NCBI RefSeq assembly: GCF_000311985.1
Contig: NZ_HE978586.1
Coordinates: forward strand, 136,146 to 200,145
DNA from: Kallipyga massiliensis ph2
GTDB taxonomy: Bacteria; Bacillota; Clostridia; Tissierellales; Peptoniphilaceae
Direction of reading: 5' to 3'
DNA length: 64,000 nt
Of the stretch, positions 27,230 through 35,840 are shown in pieces. The stretch's first letter is position 1, and every line of letters starts with the position of its first letter. The translations under genes and the position numbers were made by a program. The notes beneath the pieces were generated by a model. It was given only the letters and a program-made list of their open reading frames with translations, ran no database searches and was not told where the DNA came from.

Positions 27230-27257
27230 AGTATACAGGTTTTTAATGGAAATGCAA
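27230..27257 (-). promoter_or_regulatory. promoter of the S10-spc-alpha operon
   Basis: TATACT at 27230-27235 with TTGCAT at 27252-27257 (16-bp spacer) on the minus strand. The -10 is good and the -35 modest, with an A/T-rich stretch upstream that could act as an UP element. Confidence 0.6.
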
Positions 27258-27296
27258 GTTTTTTTGTAGAGAGGATTGATAGAGCTGTGCTTGTTA

Positions 27297-27334
27297 CATA
27301 AAAAGAGCGAAGCGCATTTTGAACGCTTCGCTCT
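27297..27334 (-). terminator. Rho-independent terminator of the CWB2 surface protein gene
   Basis: Perfect 11-bp stem AGAGCGAAGCG/CGCTTCGCTCT (27304-27314 with 27324-27334) followed by TTTTATG on the minus strand, 24 nt after the stop. It insulates the ribosomal operon. Confidence 0.88.
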
Positions 27335-27357
27335 GTGAAACTAATCCAGAAGTAAAT

Positions 27358-29862
27358 CTATTTACTTAGTTCCTTCTCAACCTCATGGCTAATCCGCAAC
27401 CCACCACCTACAATAGTGATCCAATCAGGCTTATGGCCTTCAAGATATGCTTTTGTTTCCGGAGCCAATTCCTTATCCCTGGTCAAGAGAATCGGCACTT
27501 CCCTCTTTCCTGCGACAGGACCGATAATCAGAGCGTCGGCAAACACTTCACCGGAGGCCAAATACATTCCCTTGCTTCCTACAAAGCCATATTCAGCAAC
27601 AGCCTTGGCTGTTCCATAACGGTTGCTACCTGCTAAGCGTACGATTATCTTGGGTAATTGTTTTGCAACAGAATCTGATACGGCATCATCACCGCCGACG
27701 AGGTAGACCTGACCAATACTCAGATCATGAATTGTCTTTTGTACAAGAGGATCTATCATTTTTGAACGAACCAAAAGGATAGGATGGTTTTCTTTCGATC
27801 CAAAGGCAGAGGCGCTCAAGGCATCCGGCCAGTTCTCGCCGGTAGTCACTATGGCTTTCCCCTGAATATCGACGAGCTTGAAGACCTCCCGGGCAACTAA
27901 GGTCGCTGTTTCATAGCGGTCATCACCGTCAAGACGCTGGACGCGATCAGAATCGAAGGCAGCTAAGGCCTTTTCTACATCAAGTGAGATCGCCTCCTTC
28001 CCTCCGACAATGATGATCTCTGTTGCACCCAGGCGACGTATTTCACCGGCGACACGCGGATCCAGAACGTGACGAGGTGTTAAGAGAATTGGGGCATCCT
28101 TGACTTTTGCTAAAACACTGGCGGTCAAGGCATCGGGATAAAGATCGTTACGAGCAATGATGACTGTCCTGGCTTTAGCATAATGCTTCTTCGACACGAT
28201 AACCGAAGTGTCAATGCGGTCTTCACCATCTTCTCTATCCACGGTCGGCGGGGTGTCCGGATCTATAGGAGGATTAACCGGAGGATTGACTGGAGGATCA
28301 ACCGGTTTTTCCTTCTCTTTCCACTGAGCCTGGAAAATGGTAGGACCGGTTATTGTCGCCTTGCCATCCTCGGGATATTTTGTCTGATCCGGCTTCGGAT
28401 CTCCGCTGATCTTCTTCCAATAATCAAAGGTGAAGTTATCCTTTGTGGCTCCTTTTAACAGGGTAATTTCTTCATTGGCGACAACCGCTTTTGGATAATC
28501 CGACGTTTCAGGCAATGAACCGCCGTTGGGATCAAATCCAACCAGGTACATAATGACGGGATTATCCGCCTTGTTCTGATAGTTAATGTCATAGTTGTTG
28601 AGTAAGCTTTTCAAGCTTGAGGCCGTAAACACGCTGATCTGATACACTTTGCTTGTTTCGGCCTCTGTAAACTGTTGAGAAAGGGTCGATTCCTTGTTAA
28701 AGAGTAGGTTCGTAAAGTCATCCGCATTTTGTGGTGGTTGAGCTAAAAACTCAGCTTGGTTATCCTTGAAAACGACTGAATTATTCAAGCTAATATTTTG
28801 GTATTTTTGGGCAGATGCCGGGTCAGCATAATCATAAACATTGGTAAAGATAGCACCGCCGGATTGGTCGGCTTGATTCTCAATAAAGGATCCACCGGTG
28901 ATCATGGCCTTACCGGGATTACTTGAACCCGTAAACACGGCTATTCCACCACCATTTTTGGCATGATTGGCTTTGAAAGTACCCGCTGTCATTGTCATAG
29001 GAGCATTCAGATAGATTCCGCCACCCATATAGGCCGCATTATTCTTGGAAATCTCCCCACCGTTGATTTCAAGCGTTCCCCTATTATTGATATAGATTCC
29101 GCCACCGTAGTTCGCTTTATTATCGGAAATACGACCGCCATTGATGGTTACTTTCCCAGAAACAAGAGCGATCCCTCCACCCAAATTCCCTTTGGCCTGC
29201 GGATCAATCGCGTTATTGGAAACCTCTCCACCATTCATAACAAACTCTGAATTCTTCTGGACATAGATACCGGCTCCGTATTTCGTGTTGGCATCCGGTC
29301 CGATATAACCATTGATGACACGTGCTCCATCTTCCAGAATCAGCTTCGAAGTTGGCTCACCCTTATTCGAATCAACCCAAAGGCAGCGCATTTTATTCTG
29401 TCCATCAACGGTTACATTCTTCAGTGTTAAGGTACTCGACTGCGTTACCCAAATCATATCTTCGCCTTGATATTTGGACTGAATCGTAAAGTGATTTCCC
29501 GGAGAGGATTCGAGCGTAATATCAAAGCCTAATCCAAATAGCAACCAATTCTCGGTCACATCATCAAGCAGAACCATACGAATTTTTCGATAATCTTTTC
29601 CTGTATACTTGTCCGTCGGATTGGGCATTAAAGAGGAATTATTCCAGTAACGACTTTGCATTTTTATAAAAGCTTCTTCAATGCTTTTATAGTAACCATC
29701 AAAAGGATTATCTTTCCGCTCCTCCTCCATAATATATACCGCCACCTTGTCCTCCGGACCGGGATCGGGTACTTCTTCCGCTTTTGCCTGGGGCAAATTG
29801 AAGCTGAAACAAAGAAAGAATAAAAGACCGATGAAACTAATTTTCTTCCAGTTCTTCACCAT
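27358..29862 (-). CDS. secreted cell-surface protein: beta-helix, Listeria-Bacteroides-like repeat, three CWB2 repeats
   Basis: 834-residue exported protein. A signal peptide (KISFIGLLFFLCFSFNLPQA, cleavage near AKA-EE) leads into a right-handed beta-helix of polymorphic-outer-membrane/pectate-lyase style (about 190-390) with repeated GGGI(A/Y) and INGG(R/E)IS strands. Next comes a repeat of InlB B type (VGFDPNGGSLPE ... FDYWKKISGD, about 445-520), a Pro-rich linker, and three CWB2 modules (about 545-834) with RIDTSVIVSK, RYETATLVAR and RYGTAKAVAE, each ending in an I(I/T)(I/V)VGG strand. CWB2 triplets hold proteins to anionic cell-wall polymer in Clostridioides difficile. A role in adhesion or host contact is inference. 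RBS GGAGG; monocistronic. Confidence 0.88.
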   Translation of the reverse strand: MVKNWKKISFIGLLFFLCFSFNLPQAKAEEVPDPGPEDKVAVYIMEEERKDNPFDGYYKSIEEAFIKMQSRYWNNSSLMPNPTDKYTGKDYRKIRMVLLDDVTENWLLFGLGFDITLESSPGNHFTIQSKYQGEDMIWVTQSSTLTLKNVTVDGQNKMRCLWVDSNKGEPTSKLILEDGARVINGYIGPDANTKYGAGIYVQKNSEFVMNGGEVSNNAIDPQAKGNLGGGIALVSGKVTINGGRISDNKANYGGGIYINNRGTLEINGGEISKNNAAYMGGGIYLNAPMTMTAGTFKANHAKNGGGIAVFTGSSNPGKAMITGGSFIENQADQSGGAIFTNVYDYADPASAQKYQNISLNNSVVFKDNQAEFLAQPPQNADDFTNLLFNKESTLSQQFTEAETSKVYQISVFTASSLKSLLNNYDINYQNKADNPVIMYLVGFDPNGGSLPETSDYPKAVVANEEITLLKGATKDNFTFDYWKKISGDPKPDQTKYPEDGKATITGPTIFQAQWKEKEKPVDPPVNPPVNPPIDPDTPPTVDREDGEDRIDTSVIVSKKHYAKARTVIIARNDLYPDALTASVLAKVKDAPILLTPRHVLDPRVAGEIRRLGATEIIIVGGKEAISLDVEKALAAFDSDRVQRLDGDDRYETATLVAREVFKLVDIQGKAIVTTGENWPDALSASAFGSKENHPILLVRSKMIDPLVQKTIHDLSIGQVYLVGGDDAVSDSVAKQLPKIIVRLAGSNRYGTAKAVAEYGFVGSKGMYLASGEVFADALIIGPVAGKREVPILLTRDKELAPETKAYLEGHKPDWITIVGGGLRISHEVEKELSK

Positions 29863-29964
29863 ATTAACCTCCTTTGGTCTGATTACAGCCTACTAACTCA
29901 CAACGAGTAAGATGGATACGCATCACATCATTTTTTTTGATGCATACCTTGCTGTATCGTTTTC

Positions 29965-29993
29965 ACTATATATATATATATATATTGTGTCAA
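29965..29993 (-). promoter_or_regulatory. promoter of the CWB2 gene with a (TA)9 spacer
   Basis: TTGACA (29988-29993), exactly 17 bp, then TATAGT (29965-29970) on the minus strand. The spacer is almost entirely the dinucleotide tract (TA)9 at 29967-29984, which also forms part of the -10. Each gain or loss of a unit would shift spacing by 2 bp. Confidence 0.8.
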
Positions 29994-30112
29994 GGCAAAA
30001 GAGGTGATATATGATATCGGTCAGCGATAATATCTGAATGGTGCGGAGGATCGGACTTTTTTCCGCATGGGGCGCCTATCCCCGAAGTGTCCTTCCCTAT
30101 TTTGTTTTCCCG

Positions 30113-30886
30113 TTAGAGATGGATGGTCCGGATAAATTCCTGAGCTTCTGGGGTTTTGGGCCGCTCAAAGAAGTCATGGGATGGGGCAGATTCCAGGATC
30201 TTTCCCTGGGCCATAAAGCAGACCCGCTTAGCCACCTCTCGGGCAAAGGCCATCTCATGGGTGACTACCAGCATGGTCATCCCCTCCTCGGCGATCTTCT
30301 GCATGACCCGAAGGACCTCCCCTACGTTCTTGGGGTCCAGGGCCGAAGTAGGCTCATCAAAAAGAAGGATGTCGGGGTCCATGGAGAGGGCCCGGGCAAT
30401 GGCGACCCGCTGGGCCTGGCCCCCGGAGAGCTGGTCCGGGAAGGACTTGGCATAGTCGGCCATCCCCACCTCATCAAGAAGTACCATGGCTTTCTCCCGA
30501 GCCTCCTTGTCGGACCGCTTAAGGACCTTGGTCTGGGCCAGGAGGCAGTTATCCAGAACGGTCATGTTATCAAAAAGATAAAAGGACTGGAAGACCATGC
30601 CCACCCGGGCCCGGTAGGCCTTGCGGTCAAAGCCGGGGGCTAGGATGGATTTGCCTTGAAAGCGGATGTCTCCGCCCTGGGGCTCCTCCAGGAGGTTGAG
30701 GCAGCGGAGCATGGTGGATTTTCCGGCTCCGGACTCCCCAATGAAGGTAATGACCTCGGAGGGAGCCACGTCGAAGTTAACCCCCTTGAGAACTTCTTTG
30801 TCCCCATAGGACTTGGTCAGGTCACGAACCTCCAGGATGGGATGAGTGTCGGATGAAGAAGAGCCTGTATAGTTAGTAAAAGTCAT
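30113..30886 (-). CDS. amino-acid ABC transporter ATPase, probably for lysine
   Basis: Cytoplasmic ATPase of a polar-amino-acid importer (GlnQ/HisP type), 257 residues. Walker A GESGAGKST, Q loop VFQSFYLFDNMTV, signature LSGGQAQRVAIARAL, Walker B ILLFDEPTSAL, switch VVTHEM. The first 15 residues precede the ABC core. It lies 9 nt downstream of the fused binding protein-permease gene, in the same transcript controlled by a lysine riboswitch, which points to lysine as the substrate. Confidence 0.9.
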   Translation of the reverse strand: MTFTNYTGSSSSDTHPILEVRDLTKSYGDKEVLKGVNFDVAPSEVITFIGESGAGKSTMLRCLNLLEEPQGGDIRFQGKSILAPGFDRKAYRARVGMVFQSFYLFDNMTVLDNCLLAQTKVLKRSDKEAREKAMVLLDEVGMADYAKSFPDQLSGGQAQRVAIARALSMDPDILLFDEPTSALDPKNVGEVLRVMQKIAEEGMTMLVVTHEMAFAREVAKRVCFMAQGKILESAPSHDFFERPKTPEAQEFIRTIHL

Positions 30887-30895
30887 GAAATCCTC

Positions 30896-32467
30896 CTAGG
30901 CGGTTACGGACTTAAGGCTGAAGCTGCGGTTATGGCGGGTAAAGATCTTCCGGAGGGCCCAGGAAAGGACCAGGGTTAGGAAGAGGTAGATGGCGCCGGC
31001 GATCAGGTAGGCTTCAAAGGTTTTGAGGGTGGCCCCGGCCACGCCCTTGGTGATGAAAAAGAGCTCGGTCACGGAAATGACGTTGAGAACCGAAGTGTCC
31101 TTGACGTTGACGATGAGCTCATTGCCGATGGAGGGCAGGATGGCCTTGATCGCCTGGGGAAAGATGACAGAGAAGAGGGTCTGGCTGTAGCTGAGGCCAA
31201 GGGCCTTGCCCGCCTCCCACTGGCCCTGGGGAACGGAGTCGATCCCCCCTCGTATGGTCTCCGACAGGTAGGCCCCCGTGTTGATGGAGACGATGAAGAC
31301 GGCGGCAAAGCCCGCATTCATATCAATATCAAAGAACATCTTGGACCCATAGAAGATCAACATGGCCTGGACCATCATGGGGGTCCCCCGGAAAACCTCC
31401 ACATAAAGGGTGAGGAGGGCCCGAACCAGGCCGACCAGGATCCGGTAGGGCCAGGGATCCCGGCGAGAAGTGGGCAGGGACCGGAGGGTTTGGACCAGAA
31501 GGCCGATCAGGAAGCCGAAAAAGGTGGAGAGGCTGGCGATGAGAAGGGTGATCCCTGTTCCGCGGAGGAAGGGGCCGGAGTAATTTTCCCAGAGGAAGGC
31601 CACGGTTGGGAAGAAGCCCTCTCCCCCCTCTTTTTCGGTGGACAGGAGGACGGCCTCGTCCATGGCCCGGTCACGGTCCTCCTGGCTGATCTCCTCCATG
31701 ACCCGGTTGACCTCTTCCCGGAGGGGGGATCCCTTGGCCAGGCCGACGGCCACGGAGACGTCGTCCACATCGACATCGAATCCCTTGTCCTCTTCAAATT
31801 CCACAAAGGTCAGGTCGGGGTGGGCTACCATGGCCGACCGAGCACCCGGCCGTTCGGAAACATAGCCGTCAATTTTCTTGGCCTGGAGGGCGGTGATCAT
31901 GGTGGGAAAGTCCTGCATGGCCGGCATCTTGTCCACTCCGGGGACCTGGTCCACCACCGTGTAGTGGAAGGTGGAGAGCTGGCCGGTGATCTTGGCCCCG
32001 CGAAAGTCCTCCAGGGACTTGGCCTCGGTATAAAGGCCATCCTTCCGGACCACCATAACCAGGTCCGATTGGTAGTAGGGGGCGGTAAAGTCAATTTCCT
32101 CTTTCCGCTCAGGCGTGGGGCTCATCCCGGCCAGGATGGCATCAATCTTGCCCGACTTGAGAGCAGGAGGGAGGCCGTCCCAGTCGATTTTGACGATAAC
32201 CAGCTTCTTGCCCAAACGCCGGGCAATCTCCTTGGCCATCCAGACGTCATAGCCCTGGGCGTACTCCCCCGGACTGTTAGAAACCGGGACAGCCCCATGG
32301 TCATCCGTTGGCTCCGACCAGTTGAAGGGGGCATAGTTGACTTCCATACCGATGGTGAAGGTGTCCTCCTCCCCCACCGCTATGGCGGGCCGGTGGAAGG
32401 CTCCTACGAAAAGAAGGGCGAAGACCATGAGGCCGGACAGGATTGTCTTTTTGATCTGAGCGTTCAT
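30896..32467 (-). CDS. fused solute-binding protein and permease of a lysine-type ABC importer
   Basis: 523 residues from ATG 32467 (MNAQIKK) behind GAGGAGG. A signal/anchor segment (ILSGLMVFALLFVGAF) is followed by a periplasmic-binding-protein type 2 domain (about 40-270: FTIGMEVNYAPFNW, IDAILAGMSPTPERKEEIDF), then a membrane domain (about 290-520) with the permease loop WEAGKALGLSYSQTLFSVIF. In most bacteria these are separate proteins; binding domains fused to the permease are known in Gram-positive glutamine-type systems. Two copies per transporter would carry two tethered receptors. The lysine riboswitch upstream supports lysine uptake; binding-site residues alone do not settle it. Confidence 0.9.
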   Translation of the reverse strand: MNAQIKKTILSGLMVFALLFVGAFHRPAIAVGEEDTFTIGMEVNYAPFNWSEPTDDHGAVPVSNSPGEYAQGYDVWMAKEIARRLGKKLVIVKIDWDGLPPALKSGKIDAILAGMSPTPERKEEIDFTAPYYQSDLVMVVRKDGLYTEAKSLEDFRGAKITGQLSTFHYTVVDQVPGVDKMPAMQDFPTMITALQAKKIDGYVSERPGARSAMVAHPDLTFVEFEEDKGFDVDVDDVSVAVGLAKGSPLREEVNRVMEEISQEDRDRAMDEAVLLSTEKEGGEGFFPTVAFLWENYSGPFLRGTGITLLIASLSTFFGFLIGLLVQTLRSLPTSRRDPWPYRILVGLVRALLTLYVEVFRGTPMMVQAMLIFYGSKMFFDIDMNAGFAAVFIVSINTGAYLSETIRGGIDSVPQGQWEAGKALGLSYSQTLFSVIFPQAIKAILPSIGNELIVNVKDTSVLNVISVTELFFITKGVAGATLKTFEAYLIAGAIYLFLTLVLSWALRKIFTRHNRSFSLKSVTA

Positions 32468-32504
32468 GCGAACCTCCTCTGCTGCCGCTCCCAGAGGCAA
32501 TGAG

Positions 32505-32538
32505 AAAACAAAAAACGGAAAGGCTTGTGCCTTTCCGT
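32505..32538 (-). terminator. riboswitch-controlled terminator (attenuator)
   Basis: A perfect 10-bp stem ACGGAAAGGC/GCCTTTCCGT with a 4-nt loop (32515-32538), then TTTTTTGTTTTC on the minus strand, ending about 38 nt before the transporter ATG. It lies directly downstream of the lysine aptamer. Confidence 0.9.
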
Positions 32539-32720
32539 GAATCTTTCCTCACAGTAGCACAACACCAACTTGAGCGAGGGTTGGTGACAGTCCGGACCTT
32601 ATTCAAGTCCGTCCCAACACGACTCCGCGCCCGGAGCCGCATTTCGGCAAGGAAACCTTTTGGACCCTTCACCGGCTGCCGCCTCCCGGTCCTCCTCATT
32701 TTCCTTGCGCCTCTACTTGG
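32539..32720 (-). ncRNA. lysine riboswitch (L-box)
   Basis: The leader matches the conserved lysine-aptamer blocks in the right order: AGAGGCGC at the 5' side (32707-32714), GAAGGGTC then TTGCCGAA, the long central arm, TTGAATAAGGTCCGGACTGTCACC (in two parts: TTGAATAAGG and GGACTGTCACC), and TGCTACTGTGAGG closing the core. The same blocks occur in the B. subtilis lysC L-box. A strong terminator follows, so lysine binding should stop transcription of the transporter. The span is approximate. Confidence 0.88.
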
Positions 32721-32781
32721 ATGTATGAATCGAAAGTACATATTCTTACCTGAAAAAGAATATTCTTTCGAATTTCTATCC

Positions 32782-32810
32782 ACTATACGACACTATCCCC
32801 TGAATGTCAA
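32782..32810 (-). promoter_or_regulatory. promoter of the lysine riboswitch-transporter unit
   Basis: TTGACA (32805-32810), 17-bp spacer, TATAGT (32782-32787) on the minus strand. Transcription would begin about 60 nt before the aptamer. Just downstream is the palindrome AAAGAATATTCTTT. The region is shared with the divergent fbp promoter. Confidence 0.85.
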
Positions 32811-32839
32811 ATCCCACGCTTGTCTTTTTTACCGGACTG

Positions 32840-32845
32840 TATAAT
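32840..32845 (+). promoter_or_regulatory. -10 box for fbp
   Basis: TATAAT on the plus strand, 65 nt before the fbp ATG at 32910, divergent from the lysine transporter promoter. No good -35 is seen at 17 bp. Confidence 0.45.
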
Positions 32846-32909
32846 AATGAGGATGACTGAAAACGTTAACGGGGCCGGTTTTCGGGCTCGGAAAGACTGT
32901 GAGGTTGCC

Positions 32910-34865
32910 ATGGTGAAATCACTGACGATCGATATGCTATCCAAGATGTTCCCCAATAAAATGGCGGCGGCCGGAGAGATTGTCCGCCTCCGGACCATCA
33001 TGGGGATGCCTAAGGGGACGGAATACTTTTTCTCCGACGTGCATGGCGAGGATAAGGCCTTCCTCCACATGCTCCGGTCGGCCTCCGGAAACATCCGGCG
33101 GAAGATCCGGGACGTCTACCGGTCCCGCCTGTCGGAGGACCGGCAGAACGAATTGGCCTCCATTATCTATGACCCCCAAACCGCCCTGGCCAAGCGTCAG
33201 GACCTCCTCCAGGACTCCCGCTGGGTCCGGGATACCATCCTCCAGCTGGTGGAGGTGGCCCGCTTCATCGCCTCCAAATACCCCCGGGACCAAATCTCCT
33301 CCAAGATGCCCTGTAATTACCGAACCACCCTCCATGAACTCATGGAATCCAACGACGGCGAAATTGACCGACGGAACTACTATTACTCCATCATCTCCGG
33401 GATCCTGGATGAGGAGGTCCAGGAGGACTTCATCACGGAACTCTGCCTCATGATCCAGCGGATCTGCGTCAACCACATCCATGTGGTCGGGGACATCTTC
33501 GACCGGGGCCCCCGCCCCCACACCATCATGGAGGAGCTCATCCACTTCGGCAACCAGGTGGACATCCAATGGGGCAACCACGACGTGGTTTGGATGGGAG
33601 CTGCCCTGGGCAATGAGGTCTGCATGATGGCCGTCATGCGAAATGCCATCAAATACAATACCTTCGACTGCCTGGAGGACGGCTACGGGATCCACCTCCG
33701 GGTCCTGGATGACTTTGCCCGCCAGGTCTATGGGGATGACCCCTGCGAGATCTTCAAGCCGAAAATCTATGACGAGAATATCTACGACGTAGTGGATGAG
33801 CGCCAGGCTGCCCGGATGCACAAGGCCGTGGCCATCCTGGAATTCAAGCTGGAGGGCCAGCTCTATGAGCGCCACCCGGAATATGAGATGACCGACCGGA
33901 TCGTCCTCAAGAAGGTGGACTGGGAGACCATGGAATATGTGTCCATCGACGGAAGCCGCTACAAGCTCACGGACACCAACTTCCCCACCATCGACCCCCA
34001 GGACCCCCTCAAGCTGACCGAGCAAGAGGAAGAGCTCCTTCGAAACATCAAGGCCTCCTTCCTTCACTCCGAACGCCTCCAACGCCACAACACCTTCCTC
34101 TTCACCCGGGGCTCCTCCTACCTGACCATGAACGGAAACCTCCTCTACCATGGTTGCCTGCCCATGACCGAGGACGGGGAATTTGACGGCATCACCATCG
34201 ACGGGGAGTTCAAGTCCGGCAAGGCCCTCATGGACTACCTGGACTTCATCGTCACCCAGGCCTACTATGCCCCCGAGACCTCCCAGCGGAAGCGGGATGC
34301 GGTGGACTTCATGTGGTATCTCTGGTGCGGGCCCAAGTCGCCCATGTTCGGCAAGCGGAAGATGGCCACCTTCGAACGCTACTTCACCACCGATAAGAAA
34401 AACCATAAAGAAAAGATGAACCCCTACTTTGCCCTGTCCTCAGAAGAGGCCATCGCCAAAAAGATCCTCAAGGAGTTCGACCTGGACCCCGACAAGGGCC
34501 ATATCATCAATGGCCACGTCCCGGTCATCAAGGAAAAGGGACAGAGCCCCATGCGGGCCAATGGCCGCCTCTTCGTCATCGACGGAGGCATCGCCAAGTC
34601 CTACCAAAAGCAGACGGGGATCGCGGGCTACACCCTGATCTACAACTCTCACCACATCGCCCTGGCCGAACACGTGGACTACAATGCCCTGACGGATGAG
34701 CTGGAAACCTACGCCCCCAACGTCCGGACCGTGGATCGCTATGACCGCCGGGTCCTCATCTCCGATACGGACCTGGGCAAAGAATACCAGGTTAAAATCA
34801 CGGCCCTCCGCCAGCTTATCAATGCCTATACGGCCGGCCTTCTGAAGGAGGAAGTCGTCCTCTAA
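32910..34865 (+). CDS. fbp: fructose-1,6-bisphosphatase class III
   Basis: Gluconeogenic enzyme removing the 1-phosphate of fructose-1,6-bisphosphate; 651 residues, the usual size of the class III enzyme of Bacillota. It belongs to the calcineurin-like metallophosphoesterases: SDVHGE, GDIFDRGP and WGNHD supply the metal ligands, with further His in NGHVPV and YNSHHI. The start ATG 32910 (MVKSLTIDML) has GAGG 6 nt upstream; earlier ATGs have no ribosome site and one overlaps the -10. It leads a plus-strand group with a HAD phosphatase, galT and a membrane protein, but a terminator follows fbp. Confidence 0.96.
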   Translation: MVKSLTIDMLSKMFPNKMAAAGEIVRLRTIMGMPKGTEYFFSDVHGEDKAFLHMLRSASGNIRRKIRDVYRSRLSEDRQNELASIIYDPQTALAKRQDLLQDSRWVRDTILQLVEVARFIASKYPRDQISSKMPCNYRTTLHELMESNDGEIDRRNYYYSIISGILDEEVQEDFITELCLMIQRICVNHIHVVGDIFDRGPRPHTIMEELIHFGNQVDIQWGNHDVVWMGAALGNEVCMMAVMRNAIKYNTFDCLEDGYGIHLRVLDDFARQVYGDDPCEIFKPKIYDENIYDVVDERQAARMHKAVAILEFKLEGQLYERHPEYEMTDRIVLKKVDWETMEYVSIDGSRYKLTDTNFPTIDPQDPLKLTEQEEELLRNIKASFLHSERLQRHNTFLFTRGSSYLTMNGNLLYHGCLPMTEDGEFDGITIDGEFKSGKALMDYLDFIVTQAYYAPETSQRKRDAVDFMWYLWCGPKSPMFGKRKMATFERYFTTDKKNHKEKMNPYFALSSEEAIAKKILKEFDLDPDKGHIINGHVPVIKEKGQSPMRANGRLFVIDGGIAKSYQKQTGIAGYTLIYNSHHIALAEHVDYNALTDELETYAPNVRTVDRYDRRVLISDTDLGKEYQVKITALRQLINAYTAGLLKEEVVL

Positions 34866-34881
34866 TTGCCCAAAAAAGTCC

Positions 34882-34938
34882 AAAACCATTTCTTCTTCCC
34901 GCCCCTTTTGGGTAAAGGTAGGGGGAATGGTTTTTTGT
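34882..34938 (+). terminator. Rho-independent terminator of fbp
   Basis: AAAACCATT (34882-34890) pairs with AATGGTTTT (34926-34934), with additional TTCCC/GGGAA-type pairing inside, followed by TTTTTTG. Confidence 0.8.
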
Positions 34939-34994
34939 GTCCCTATTGATAAAGTTAAAGCGTCCCCCCGGCGCATGAGAAAGTGAGGATCTCT

Positions 34995-35828
34995 TTGGAT
35001 TATTCGAAGATTCGCTATTTTGTTTTTGATATCGATGGCACCCTGGTGACCGAAGAAAAAAAGATCAGCCCGGCTACTAAGCAAGCTGTCATCCGGCTTT
35101 TGGACAAGGGCTACCGGGTCTCCATCGCTTCGGGTCGTCGGGTGGGCGGCTTCCGCCGCTATGCCAGGGAACTGGGCTTTGTCGACGATGCCACCTTAAT
35201 CGGGATGAATGGTGGCCAGATCGAGACCATGGGCGGGACGCCCATCTATGAGGCCCCTCTTCAAAACAAGGAAGTCCTGGCCGACTATGTGGACTTTTGG
35301 CTGGACTATCCCGTCATCCTGGTTTACTATTTCGCCGACCACCTGGTTAGCCTGAACCTCCAGGACGATGAGGTGGGGAAGAACTTCCTTCACACCCTCC
35401 TGGAAAGGGCCGAGGTGGCTTCGGTTGACTCCGCCAAGGACCCCCGTGAGATCGAGGGACTCCCCCTCAAGGTCCTCACCTACGGGGAACCGGCCCTGAT
35501 TCAAAAGGCCATCAAGAACCTACCAGATCGCTTTTCCGAAACCTACACCCAGGTCCTGTCTGAACCCATTTTCTTTGAAATTATGAGGAAGGGAACCTCC
35601 AAAGGAAATGGGGTCCAAAAGGCGGCGGAGGCCCTGGGCCTGTCCATGGACCAGGTCATGACCTTCGGTGACCAGAACAATGACCTCTCCATGATCCGCC
35701 AGGCCGGCATCGGGGTGGCCATGGGCAATGCCTGCCAAGAGCTCAAGGAAGCGGCGGATGTGGTCATCGGGACCAACGATGAAGACGGGATCGCCTACTT
35801 CCTGGATGAAGCCGGCTTTTTAAACTAG
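34995..35828 (+). CDS. Cof-type HAD family phosphatase
   Basis: Haloacid-dehalogenase hydrolase, subfamily IIB, expected to dephosphorylate small sugar phosphates or similar. Motif I is FVFDIDGTLVT, motif III/IV FGDQNNDLSMI; the C2 cap lies between. The TTG at 34995 has GAGG 6 nt upstream and gives 277 residues; a GTG four codons earlier (34983) has no ribosome site but cannot be excluded. It sits directly upstream of galT (12 nt), which hints at a sugar-phosphate substrate, but family members are promiscuous. Confidence 0.88.
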   Translation: MDYSKIRYFVFDIDGTLVTEEKKISPATKQAVIRLLDKGYRVSIASGRRVGGFRRYARELGFVDDATLIGMNGGQIETMGGTPIYEAPLQNKEVLADYVDFWLDYPVILVYYFADHLVSLNLQDDEVGKNFLHTLLERAEVASVDSAKDPREIEGLPLKVLTYGEPALIQKAIKNLPDRFSETYTQVLSEPIFFEIMRKGTSKGNGVQKAAEALGLSMDQVMTFGDQNNDLSMIRQAGIGVAMGNACQELKEAADVVIGTNDEDGIAYFLDEAGFLN

Positions 35829-35840
35829 AAAGGACCTACC

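Noticed and set aside
30001..30112. Terminator for the lysine ABC ATPase gene
   Set aside because: Several small complementary words occur (CGGA/TCCG, GATAT/ATATC), but no stem followed by a T tract could be defined.
32937..34406. 489-codon minus-strand ORF opposite fbp
   Set aside because: It is the antisense shadow of a GC-rich, strongly biased gene; fbp on the plus strand has all catalytic motifs.
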